Below, in pieces: positions 27,124-37,400 of a stretch of 64,000 bases of DNA (position 1 is its first letter; every line of letters starts with the position of its first letter). The DNA lies in assembly GCF_029760935.1 (NCBI RefSeq), contig NZ_CP121684.1, positions 558,001-622,000 of the forward strand, given 5' to 3'. Both the position numbers and the translations under genes were made by a program. The stretch is from Lysinibacter sp. HNR (GTDB lineage: Bacteria; Actinomycetota; Actinomycetes; Actinomycetales; Microbacteriaceae). Below the pieces are notes generated by a model. That model did no database searches and had not been told where the DNA came from. It was given only the letters and a program-made list of their open reading frames with translations.

Positions 27124-28406
27124 TCCTGGGCCAGCGCTTCGTTCATTTTGTTGGCGAGGTCCTTAGCCACCTCGGCAACCGGCTTGTCTCCCGAGAAGGC
27201 CGCGGGGAGTAGATCATCCTCAAGCTGGGTCCACTGCGCGGAATTCTTCGATACGGGATAGGGGTAGGAGTAAGCTTCCGCGTCGAGGAAGACCCCCAGA
27301 TTAAAGTGGGGAACCGACGCGATAAAGGCCTCCTGCGTGTTGTTAAAGGCGGGGTTGGCAGCACCCATTTCGGCCTGGACCGTCTGGGCCGCCTCAGAAC
27401 CCAGGTAGGTGACAAAGGCTTGCGCCGCCGCCTTGTTGGTGCTCTTGGCCGAGATGACATTGGCTAGACCGTGGATAACGGTGGCCTGACGTTCCCCACG
27501 GGGGAGCGGGGCAACGTTCAGATCCCGAGTGTTTGCGGCCTCCGAAAGTTCCGATACACTCCAGGTTCCGGAGTAGAAGAAACCCGACTTGCCGCTCGTA
27601 AACCACACGTTGGCGGGGGTATCGGAGAGCTGCTGAAGCGAGGGCATTGAGCCATCGGCGATCAGATCCCTCCAGAATTGCAGGCCGGCGATAGCCTCGG
27701 GGGAGTCATAACCACTCTCCTTTCCGTCAGTCGAGATGATTTCGCCACCGCTCTGCAGGATGGTGTTGTAGTAGCCCTCTTGGCCGCCCTTCATATTGGT
27801 AGCCATCCCGTAAATCCCTTCGGACCCCAGGGTGTCGCTGATCTTTTTGGAGGCGGTGTGAAGGTCCTCCCAGGTCCAGGCCTCAGTGGGAACCTCAACC
27901 TCCGCCTTTTCAAGAACGGCGGTGTTGTACCAGAGACCAAGCGTGTCAAAGTCTTTGGGTACACCGTATTGGGTGTCATCGTAGCTATACAGAGAGTTCA
28001 GAGCCGCGGGATAATTGCTCGGGTCAATCTCCCCGCCCTCAATCAGCGTCGTGAGGGGTTCCAATTGGTCGTTGGCGGCGTAGAGCTGAAAATTGGGGCC
28101 GTTCATCCAGAAAACATCGGGGAGGGTGTTGCTCGACGCCTGTGTCTGTAGCTTTGTCCAGTACTGCGACCACGGGGTCACATCAATTGTGACCTCAATG
28201 TTGGGATACTCCTTATTAAAATCCGCAATGTTCTGTTTGAGTGCGGGAACCTGGTTCTCGTCCCAGACCGCGTAGCTTATCGAGGCGCTCGTGTCTGCGG
28301 ACACGGGCTCATCGCTGCTCTGCGGTGAGCAAGCGGTGAGGAGAAGCGCCGCCGCCACACCCAGCGGCGCCAATCGTGTAAATCGTGTGGGGGGAGTGTG
28401 TCTCAT
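27120..28406 (-). CDS. Extracellular sugar-binding lipoprotein of the ABC transporter
   Basis: The 428-residue precursor has a lipoprotein signal peptide ending in LLLTACSPQS, with the lipid-modified Cys at about residue 26. The mature part shows type 1 solute-binding features: SISYAVWDENQVPALKQNI, FNKEYPNIEVTIDVTPWS, LQTQASSNTLPDVFWMNG and later TSGKSGFFYSGTWSVSEL. The sugar is unknown. I take the ATG at 28406, preceded by GGAAAGAG, instead of the longer frame to 28568, which would bury the signal peptide. It is directly downstream of the ROK-Gfo/Idh regulator gene. Confidence 0.92.
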   Translation of the reverse strand: MRHTPPTRFTRLAPLGVAAALLLTACSPQSSDEPVSADTSASISYAVWDENQVPALKQNIADFNKEYPNIEVTIDVTPWSQYWTKLQTQASSNTLPDVFWMNGPNFQLYAANDQLEPLTTLIEGGEIDPSNYPAALNSLYSYDDTQYGVPKDFDTLGLWYNTAVLEKAEVEVPTEAWTWEDLHTASKKISDTLGSEGIYGMATNMKGGQEGYYNTILQSGGEIISTDGKESGYDSPEAIAGLQFWRDLIADGSMPSLQQLSDTPANVWFTSGKSGFFYSGTWSVSELSEAANTRDLNVAPLPRGERQATVIHGLANVISAKSTNKAAAQAFVTYLGSEAAQTVQAEMGAANPAFNNTQEAFIASVPHFNLGVFLDAEAYSYPYPVSKNSAQWTQLEDDLLPAAFSGDKPVAEVAKDLANKMNEALAQE

Positions 28407-28464
28407 CTTTTTCTCTTTCCTATCTATTCGTGGATGTTGAGCACGCGGCCTTTGCCCGCGTCGG

Positions 28465-31023
28465 CTACCGTGTGATCTGGTTGAGGGCAAAATACTCTGC
28501 CAGGTGCGGGTCAACGGGACGGATTCTTTGGGGGGTAGAACCGTTGCGCAGGGACTCGGTGGCGGCAACGGCGGTGGCTACGGCATCGCGCGCTCCCACG
28601 GGAGAGGTATCGGTTTTATGGCCAAATCGCACAAAATTGATAAATTCCCTCATTGTGGTGCGGTCGGCGTCGCCGTGCCCCGAGGAATCATCGACAACCG
28701 GGTAGGTGACGTTGCCCGCCGGACTAAACGTGGTGCGCGAATTCCACACTCGTACCACGCTGTCCCCGCCGCCCCCGTCTCCGTGATTCTCCAGCCTACC
28801 CTCGGTGCCGATTACGGTGTAGTTACGCCAGTAGTCCGGGGTAAAGTGGCACTGCTGATAGCTGGCAAGCACGCCCGATGCGAGGCGCATCAGCACCATC
28901 GATTGATCCTCCACATCGATAACCGGATGGAGTCCCGTCTGGCTGAGCGGTGGCCAATTATCCAGCGAGAACCAGTCCCGCATAAGTTCTCCCGGGCGCT
29001 CGCGGCGGTCGGAGATATCTCCGTACACGCTCAGGTCGCCCATACCCACAACCTCTGTTGTGTGGGAATCCGCTAGCCAGTGAATAACGTCGAGGTCGTG
29101 CGCCCCCTTTTGCAGGAGCAGGCCATTGGAGCGTCTGCGGTCCGCGTGCCAGTCTTTGAAGTAATAGTCTCCACCGTTGCCGACAAAATGACGGCACCAC
29201 ACGGCCTTGACCGCGCCGATTTCGCCCCGCATAATGATGTCTCGCATGAGGCGAACAACCGCCATGTGGCGCATATTGTGGCCGATATAGAGTTTGCTGC
29301 CGCTGCGGTGGGCGATCTCGAGGAGGTCATCGGCGTCGTCCGTGGTGGTGGCGATTGGCTTGTCGAGGTAAACGGCAATACCCGCCTGGAGGAGGTGCGC
29401 CGTAATACTGTGGTGGGTATCGTCCGGCGTGACCACGATTGCGGCATCGATGAGGGTGCGATTCAGGTCGAGGTGGTTGCTCAGAAGCTCGATATTCTCT
29501 CCGAACTGTTCCGCCGCGCGGAGACGGGCGGCAGGGTCGGGGTCGACCACGGCTGTGACGAGTGCGCCCTGACCCGGCTGATGAGCCCAGGTGCTGATGC
29601 CGCTGCGCATACCAAACCCGACGATTGCTATGCGAAGGTCGGGTTCCCGAGACGCTGTCGGGGCTGAGGCGGCGCGTGATGTTGCCTCCTGTGATGCTGC
29701 TGTGGTTGCGGTGCGATGTGGCGCTTCCACCTGCCACGCTGCCTGTGACTCATCCGATATTGATCCAGAGCTTAATGCTGCGTCTTGGTGAATGAAACGG
29801 TCAAGCGCTAGACCAAAATTGTCGGTGAGGGAACCTGAGGCGGAGCTGTCCTTGAGGGGAAGGGAGAGCCGTGGCACGGGCAGATCCTCCGCGCCGTAGA
29901 TCTCTGTCGAAACAAACTCAAGTGAGCGGATAATCCCACCGATTGCCACGCCGTTTGCGCCCAGGGTGGAGCCCACTATCGCCGGTGCTGAGTTTCTTTT
30001 CACGATCCGAGCAAATTCCTCGTTGAGCAGCGTGATGAGGGGGTCTCCCGCGCGTGAAACACCCCCACCAATAACGATCAGATCGGGGTCGACTGCGAGT
30101 CCCACAAGCGCGATTCCTCGCACTATTTTGGAGGCAAATGATCGGATCTGCCGCTGAGCCGCGGGGTCTCCTTCCTCGGCCCGGGCAAAAACGTGCTCCA
30201 TCTCTTCGATGCTGTAGGACTCGGGGGTGTTGTCTTTTCCCTCTCCGGTGTAACCCCAGCCCGCAATTGCGAGGTCACCGATCTCTCCCGCTGCGTAGTG
30301 TCGACCGCGGTGCAGAGATCCACCCAGGATGAGCGCCGAGTTAATGCGGTGTCCCACCATGACAAAAACAGCGTCGGTGGCCGAGTTCGCAGAACCGGTG
30401 TGTACTTCCGCGATGGCCGCCATATTGATGTCGTTTTCGATGATAACGGGTGTGATCAGGTGTGCACCAAAACGCTCCGAGAGGCTTATGCCGTTCCACC
30501 CGGGAAGCAGATTCGATTGAATCATGCGGCCACGTTCATCCACTATGCCGGTGACGGAGATAACGGCGCAGGCCAGCTGTTTTTCGGTGATTCCGAGGGG
30601 GTGAATGGCCTTCCTCACCAGGTCTCCCACGAGAGGGAAGAGGTCGTATGCCGGGGTGTCCGCCGTCATTTTGTAGGTGAGGGAGGAGACAATGATTCCG
30701 GCAAGATCGCTGATCAGAACCGTGATCCGGTGGAGTCCGAGGTCCACGCTTGCCGTGTGTGCTGCCCGGGCGACAAAGGAAAAGTGACGGGCGGGTCGCC
30801 CCGTGCGGATGGGGCCGTGTTCTGGTTTGGGATGCTCGTGGGCGATGCCACGGGTGATGAGTTCGCCGAGGATCATGTCGACGGTGGGTCGTGAGAGACC
30901 GGTGAGCTCTGAGAGTTGGCTGAGGGTGAGTCTTGTGTGATCGCGGAGAACGGAGATGCACGCGGCAGTGTTGCGTTGATGCAGGGCCAGCATCTCGCGT
31001 TCGTGGTTTTTTGGGGGACTCAC
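28465..31023 (-). CDS. ROK-family repressor fused to a Gfo/Idh oxidoreductase
   Basis: This 852-residue protein joins three parts. Residues about 12-65 are a winged helix-turn-helix (TLSQLSELTGLSRPTVDMIL). Residues about 85-370 are a ROK domain, with the catalytic-type Asp in IIENDINMAA and GGGVSRAGDPLITLLNEEFA, but the zinc-site region has lost its His and all Cys (GEIGDLAIAGWGYTGEG instead of GH...C.C...C). After a Ser/Ala/Thr-rich linker (about 390-460), residues 462-852 are Gfo/Idh: IAIVGFGMRSGISTWAH, AVYLDKPIATTTDDAD and LLLQKGAHDLDVIHWLAD. The frame is continuous with no stop or shift. GTG 31023 has AGAGGA upstream; a TTG at 31038 is possible. It probably senses a sugar or derivative and represses its own operon while also binding NAD(H). 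Confidence 0.88.
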   Translation of the reverse strand: MSPPKNHEREMLALHQRNTAACISVLRDHTRLTLSQLSELTGLSRPTVDMILGELITRGIAHEHPKPEHGPIRTGRPARHFSFVARAAHTASVDLGLHRITVLISDLAGIIVSSLTYKMTADTPAYDLFPLVGDLVRKAIHPLGITEKQLACAVISVTGIVDERGRMIQSNLLPGWNGISLSERFGAHLITPVIIENDINMAAIAEVHTGSANSATDAVFVMVGHRINSALILGGSLHRGRHYAAGEIGDLAIAGWGYTGEGKDNTPESYSIEEMEHVFARAEEGDPAAQRQIRSFASKIVRGIALVGLAVDPDLIVIGGGVSRAGDPLITLLNEEFARIVKRNSAPAIVGSTLGANGVAIGGIIRSLEFVSTEIYGAEDLPVPRLSLPLKDSSASGSLTDNFGLALDRFIHQDAALSSGSISDESQAAWQVEAPHRTATTAASQEATSRAASAPTASREPDLRIAIVGFGMRSGISTWAHQPGQGALVTAVVDPDPAARLRAAEQFGENIELLSNHLDLNRTLIDAAIVVTPDDTHHSITAHLLQAGIAVYLDKPIATTTDDADDLLEIAHRSGSKLYIGHNMRHMAVVRLMRDIIMRGEIGAVKAVWCRHFVGNGGDYYFKDWHADRRRSNGLLLQKGAHDLDVIHWLADSHTTEVVGMGDLSVYGDISDRRERPGELMRDWFSLDNWPPLSQTGLHPVIDVEDQSMVLMRLASGVLASYQQCHFTPDYWRNYTVIGTEGRLENHGDGGGGDSVVRVWNSRTTFSPAGNVTYPVVDDSSGHGDADRTTMREFINFVRFGHKTDTSPVGARDAVATAVAATESLRNGSTPQRIRPVDPHLAEYFALNQITR

Positions 31024-31050
31024 GGTTTCCTCTCGCAACGGTGCGTCGAG

Positions 31051-31071
31051 TTATGAAACTCATATTCATAA
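31051..31071. promoter_or_regulatory. Candidate operator of the ROK-Gfo/Idh repressor
   Basis: TTATGAA (31051-31057) and TTCATAA (31065-31071) form a perfect 7-bp inverted repeat around a 7-nt spacer. It lies between the predicted transcript start (about 31079) and the GTG at 31023, where a bound repressor would block transcription. Confidence 0.55.
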
Positions 31072-31085
31072 AGGGCGTTGAGGGA

Positions 31086-31115
31086 ACACTAATAGGAAAA
31101 CGCATGGCCTGTCAA
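31086..31115 (-). promoter_or_regulatory. Promoter of the carbohydrate operon
   Basis: On the minus strand a consensus -35 TTGACA (31110-31115) is followed after 18 nt by TAGTGT (31086-31091). The transcript would start near 31079 and carry the inverted repeat at 31051-31071 in its leader. Confidence 0.55.
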
Positions 31116-31163
31116 CTTCGCGTCAATCTTAGGAATATTGGTTGCTGATTGTTGAGAGATGCT

Positions 31164-31209
31164 GGTGATTAATGTTTGGAGGCATTGGGTATCGGTGGTT
31201 AATGTTTGG
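31164..31209 (+). repeat. Imperfect 16-bp direct repeat, 30-bp spacing
   Basis: GGTGATTAATGTTTGG at 31164-31179 recurs as GGTGGTTAATGTTTGG at 31194-31209 with one mismatch. The 30-bp period is close to three helical turns, so the two copies would face the same side of the DNA and could be tandem protein sites. Confidence 0.5.
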
Positions 31210-31361
31210 TGTGTTGCGGTTGTGTGTGCTGTTAGTGATTGGAGATTTTATATTTAAATGATTAATTTGAGAAATATGCTTTTTTCCGTTAGATTCACTA
31301 ATAGTGGGTTGCCGTGTGCCTGTGTGGCAGAGGAATCCTTGCAAAAATAAGTCATTTATTA

Positions 31362-31375
31362 TCAATATATATTGA
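31362..31375. repeat. 14-bp AT palindrome upstream of the first giant gene
   Basis: TCAATATATATTGA is a perfect palindrome 33 bp before the TTG start at 31408. It could be a regulator site or part of a bent, AT-rich promoter. Confidence 0.4.
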
Positions 31376-31407
31376 GCATCAATTAATAATATTCTGGGGG
31401 GCTTAGC

Positions 31408-34400
31408 TTGCTATCCACACGGTATAGGGCAGTGCGTATCTTTTTATCGGTAACTGCCGTTCTTGCCCTGGTTGGAACTATGGGTCTTTCTCATGCAAGT
31501 CCCGCTGCGGCAGAGGGGCCACCGGTGGTCTTCTCCCTGGCCGCCATTGAACCCTCAACGGGTGCTCCCCTCACAACGGTCACTGCAGACCAACAGTTCA
31601 CCTACTTGGCGAGCGTGGGCTGCCCGGATCCGGACGGATGCGGCCCGGCTACCCTCACCAGTGTGTTCCCCGCCAACATCGAGTTTCTTGCTGACAGCTT
31701 TAACCCTCCCAGCGGGGTGAAGTTCACCTTTGCACCCACGGGAGGCCCAACAACGGGTAAGACCGTCACGCTGACCTGGGAGAACCTCTCAGCCACATCA
31801 ATCGTCTACATTCCCGCGCGCCTGCACGCCGATACCCCCGCCTCCCTCAACGGCCAGGTTCAGGGCAATGTTGCAACGCTGATCGCGGGAGAAGAACCCG
31901 ACACGAGTGAGCTGAGCGCAACGAGCGATGTCACCCTGCGCCTCTACGAGAAGCCTTCGCTCACATCCGCCTCGATGGCGTGGGCCGGCAGTACCGTCAG
32001 CGATGGAAACGGAGAAACAACCTCGGTCACCACGGCGGCAGTCGCTACCGCAAACGCTCCCAGCACACTCCTCTTTGAAAGCCCCAGCTCGGAGGCCATG
32101 CCGCGAGGGGCGATTGCTGCTTCTGAAGCTTTTGATCTGAGGGGCATCACCCTCAAGCACAATCCGGCGAGTGCTGTTATCACGTTTATTAAAGCCGACG
32201 GATCTACCACCCAGACCGAGCTATCTGCTCCCGACCGCACGATCGAGGCCCCCGCCGACTCGGTGGGTTATCGTGTTTTGGTACAGGGTCTTCCCGCGAG
32301 CGGCGGCACCTCAGCGATCCAACGAACCGTGGAAATCACCGCCGAGTATCAACTGAGAGACATCCTCCGCACCTCGGGTGAGCGAATTGTTCCTCCCGCC
32401 GCCGCCTCCACCCTGGCGCGGGCGACCGCCCAGGTGACCAACACCGTCAAAGATCCGGCACCGGGATCCCCCGCAACGGCCAGCACGTCCGTGCGCTCCG
32501 ATGTCTCTATTACGGCCCTGGCTCCCACCATCGGAGGCTCACTATCGTGGATCACGGCCTCAAGCGATGATACTTCCGTCTACGGCTCCGCCGAGGCATC
32601 AACCAGCACGGTGCGGGTTTCGAACACCGGGGTTGTTCCGCTGAGCTCTCTCCGTCTCACCGCGGGGGTGACACAGGGTGACTATTTTAACTATCAGGCG
32701 CTCACCGCGGCCCCCGGGGTGACATTTCCCGCGGGCGCGGTCTCTGCCACGGTGCAGTACAACTACGCTCAAGAACCGCGTGAGGGAGCGGCGCAGCAAT
32801 TTGTGCGCGGGGAGGCGACGCCCGACACCGCGGCGGACGGGCGTAGTCTGGACGAGGTTGCCAGCGTATCCATTCTTTTTAGCGCTGCACCAGACGGGGC
32901 GATAGCGCGTGGATGCGCCCTCGCCGATGACTCCTGTGCGGGAATGATCGTTTTTGAGTCTCAGCTACGCAACACCCACCTGGCAAACGGAAGCGCGATT
33001 GTTGCTCCCCCCTCCAGCCCGGGAAGTAGATCGGTTTACAATAGCGTTCAGATTGTTGCAACAGCCTCCACCGGCGCCGTCATAACTCAGTCCACCAACG
33101 GTGCGATTCTGACCCTTGTGAAACCGCAATACGGTGCAACCCTGGTCAAGCGCCTGGGTGACGGCAGCGATGATACCTCCTACCCTCTTACGGGAGTTGC
33201 TCAGGCCGGTGATCTCTACCATGTTGGCGTCTTTCCCCAGGATTTCCGCGACCACAGGTTTAGACTGATCGCCTCAACCGAGCGGCACGAGAGGGCAACT
33301 GAAGACTCCGGCTCACCCGGGTTTACGATTGCCGACCCCCAGACAGCACCCACCGTGGAGAAGTTGGGAGAGGACCCGTTTAACTCCACCAGGTTTAGCG
33401 CTCTGTCGAATGAGCCTGTGGCCTGCCTCACCGATGGCGGCACGGCGGTGGGAAGCACCACAACAATGATGGTGTGGGTTGTTGACCGGATAGAGTCGCC
33501 CACCTCGATCACCAAGATCGACTACGTACCCGGGCAGGATCTGAGCCTGGTTGTTGGTGTTGAGTACACCGTGCTTCCCACCGATTCCGGAGGACTCTTT
33601 CCCATCAACGTGAGCTGTGAAACTCCCTCAGAAACAACCGTTAAGTTTCGCGACAGGCTCCTGACAAGCGGTGAGATTGTGTCACCCACTACGCTGGGAT
33701 CTCCCAACACGCCGGGCCTCTACTCGGTAGGAAACACCGCCGAGCTCAATACGGGAACCAACCTGGCTACCGCCACGGGAAGCGATTCACTCTACCTGCT
33801 GCTGCTTGACGCGGCCTCCATCATCAAACACTATGACACCGATGCCCCGCATAACGGTGTGCAGGGACAATCCCCGAGAACGGCCTTCCTCTTGGCAGCC
33901 GTTCCGAACGGAGACGATAGCGTCGGGGTTCGTGTCACCGACACGGGAGTACCCGGTTCATCTCTGGATATTTTCCAGCTCAACAGCGTGCGCGACGCAA
34001 AAGTGGGTCCCGACCAGGTGATGACAATCAGTCTTTTTGACCGGGAGGGAAACCCGGTGGGACCTACCGGAACCGTAATCGGGCCCACTGAGCTTGGGGG
34101 AACCCAACTCACTGCGGAGGAGATCGAAGATTCGCAGGGCCGAGCCTACCTGAACATTCAGAAGGTGAAGCGTAAGGTCACCTGGTCCGCGGAACTCACC
34201 CCGGAGCAGGCCGCGCAGGTGTATAACGTTCAGGTTGACGTGACTCGAAGCGACCCCGACGCGGTGCTTCAGCAATACGGTGCGATTTCCGTTGTTATTG
34301 ATGTGTCACTGCGTAGCCACCGTCTCAGCAACCCCAGCGCTCCCGTGGTCGGGTCGCTTGAGGGCATAAGCCACTACAACCGTTCACAGGTCTTCTCTAC

Positions 34401-37400
34401 AAAAGACGGAATCGCCTGGGCGTCTTCATACACGGCAACGGCAAGATACGAGGTGTATGCCCCGGATCGTCTGTTGGGAGACTCCGCGGTGGATTGGCGA
34501 GCGAGCGATGGTACCGACTACGTTGTGGCACAGGATCAAACTCGATCACGTATCTCACTTGAGGCCAATAATAAAACGGCCCTGGGCGTGGCCGATGTGG
34601 CCCCCGAGGATCAGTGGCAGGCCAGGGGAAGCCTCCCGGTAGGGGTGGACTCGCTTGCGGTGGGGGTTGGTGAGGCCGATGACACGGGCAAAAACCCCTT
34701 TGCGATTGTGAACTTTAGGGGCATCACTGAGGTGATCTGGCCGGAAATGAAGGATAAACCCGCAACCGGCCCTGAAAAAGATAAGAGGGTTGATGCCGAA
34801 ATTACCTACACCTATTCTGACGGCACGAGCGACGTTGTGCGCGCCCCCGTCTCGACCCCCGTGTCCGAGCTCAACCCTCCGATCGATAAGCGCCCACTGG
34901 TGGTGGGGGTCTCGATCCTGTGGAAGCAAGACGGAAAATACGTGGGAATCAAGGCAAGCGCCACCGCTGTTCAGGCGCGATTGGTGTTTGAAACGGAGCT
35001 GAGAGATCGTGTGCGAGACGGATACTCATACAATTTCCTCTCGGGAGAACCCCTGGCCCTGGCCTCCGGAGACAGCATCGACGGTGCTTATCAGGTGCCC
35101 GGTGTTCAGATAAGTCAGGTAGCTCAGGTCTCGGCAGACTACGAGACCCGCCTGCAGAACCTTGTGAAGACTCAAAACGATGCGGCGGATACCGTATCGA
35201 TTGACGTTCTCAACAGCGCTGTTGCCGTCTCCATCCGCGCCGTTTCCACCCCCATCCTTTATCGTGACAAACTTCCCACGATGGACTGGACACTGAGCAC
35301 CCAGAACACTGGTAACACCGGAGTGTCCGCCCTGAGAAGCGCAAGCCCCAGCGAACTGTTGGACGGGGAGTCCTGGCCCACCGCAGACCCCGACGGATTC
35401 TCCCTGGAGCCGGGGAGCCTCTTCGACGCGTTTAACCTGCGACTCTTTTACGTGCAGTACCCCCTGGGTGCCACCGGTGCCACCGTGTGGTTCCGCGGGG
35501 AAGATGGTGTGTGGTCAGACGGAGTGAAGGCTTTGAACCAGTACTACCTCACACCACCGCAGAGCGGAGATGGGCCCCACACCCTAGCTCAGGTGACCGG
35601 TTTCCGGGTGCAGTTCGAGGGAAACGAAGTGACCAGGTCGCGCATCTCTAAGCTCGCATCGGGTAATGTCTACTACGGCACCTCCCTGAGGGAGACGCTT
35701 CGCAGCAACCCCGAACAGCGCTCTCCCGGAGACTCCCTGCTCAGCAACCAATCGCAGTGGGCGGTTGACACGACCGGTGCGGGAGCGTCTTACCTGGGAA
35801 CCTTTGCGGCTCCGCTCGCCCAGGTGATCGCCAATCGAGCAACCGCGTACGTCCTGCCGGGAACCCCGAGCCCACTGATGCGTAAGTATGCGGGAACATA
35901 TGATGTTGCCACTAATACCGGCTCCACAACCACCCTCGCTAACCCGGGATCGTGGGCAAATTTCTACGTGGTGCTTGCCAACTCGTCCGACGCGACGAGT
36001 GATCTCTACAACCTTATGGCGGTTGATACCTTGCCGCCCGAACTCACCTATAACGCTGCAAACCCGCTGCTCAACTGGTCAGTTGTTTCGGCGCCCACGG
36101 GTGTAAGCACCACGCCAACCATGACACTTGAGCAGGGCGCACGAACCACCATGCGTTGGAGTTGGCCCGAAGATCAGATACTGAAACCCGGTCAGCGGAT
36201 TGTGCTGCGGGTGCCCCTACAGATGGTAGACGGTGTAGCCGCGGGAACAACGGGTGTTAATCATGCCCGCCTGATGGGAACGGGGATCGAGGGCGCCCCC
36301 AGCGCGTCGATCTGCCGGGATGAGTTCTCCGTGAGCGCGTCCTGCGTCTCAACTGCAAACGCCACCTCGCTGCGAAACGACTCCGTGCGTGTGGAGTCCT
36401 ACCTCAAGCAGGGCGAACTGCTCTCCGCCACCCCCGACGGGGCCGAGTGCGACCTGACTACCCGGGCGGAATGGGACGACGGGGTGTGGGTGCGTAACCC
36501 GTGCATCGTTGAAACCACCACGGGTGATGTTCTCACCTACCGGCTGAAGCTTGTAAACTCGGGTAACAACAGCGTCAGTGCCCTGCGCTTTGTGGATGAG
36601 CTTCCCGTAAAGAACGATCGGGGAACTGTCCTCGACTCACCCCGCGGATCCGAGTGGACACCCAGTCTCATACCGGGTTCCCCCCGGCTGCTCACGGGAA
36701 CCGAGGCCACTAGCCTGGGCGCGCGCGGCGACGGTGCTCTCGCGAACGACTCCTTCCGCTACTCCACAGTGGCGGATGCGTGTCACCTCAACCCCGATGC
36801 CTACGCTGGACCGGACACACTGGGCTGCGCGACGGCCTCCTGGGGCGATACCGCCCGGGACGACTCCCGCGCGCTGAGCGCCGATATTGTCTTTGGCAAT
36901 GCCGCACAGCTGCGTGGCGGTGAGTACGTGGTTGTGGAGTTTCAAATGTCCGTTCCCGCCACCTCCACGGCGGCAACCAACTCGTGGAACTCCGCAGCCC
37001 TCTCGGGTCGGATGTCGCCCGTGAGCGAGTGGATGCCGGTCTCGGAGTCCCCGCGATCCGGTTCCCGAACGCTCGACACGGGGCTCACCGTTAACCTGGG
37101 GCTGACGGATGCCGAGGTAACCCGCTGGCACCTGGGCGCCGAAAACTATCGGGTGTTCTACAGTTGCCAGCCCGTAACCGGGAACTCCGTCCCTCTCACG
37201 GGAAGCATTCTCTTTGACGGCCTGCGCTCCGTGGAGGATACGGCCTCCGAGACTCTCGCATCGCTCCCGCGTGGCGCTGCCTGTCGGGTAACCGACGAGA
37301 ACTACCAGCCGCTCAGTACCGGTGGAAGCGCCTCCGCGCACTACGGTTTGATCAGTAACGGTGCCACGGGGTACTCCTACGTGAGTGATCCCGAGTTGCC

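Larger units (their letters stand above)
31024..31407. other. 384-bp divergent intergenic region
   Basis: This region separates the carbohydrate operon from the first giant surface protein. It holds a minus-strand promoter and an inverted repeat for the ROK-Gfo/Idh gene, a 30-bp-spaced direct repeat, an AT-rich stretch from about 31230 to 31395 with a 14-bp palindrome, and the GGGGGG ribosome binding site (31396-31401) for the TTG start at 31408. No credible gene is seen in it. Confidence 0.6.

Noticed and set aside
31129-31365. 78-codon minus-strand frame in the intergenic region before the first giant gene
   Set aside because: Asn/His/Ile/Thr composition of AT-rich non-coding DNA, no ribosome binding site, and it spans the direct repeats.
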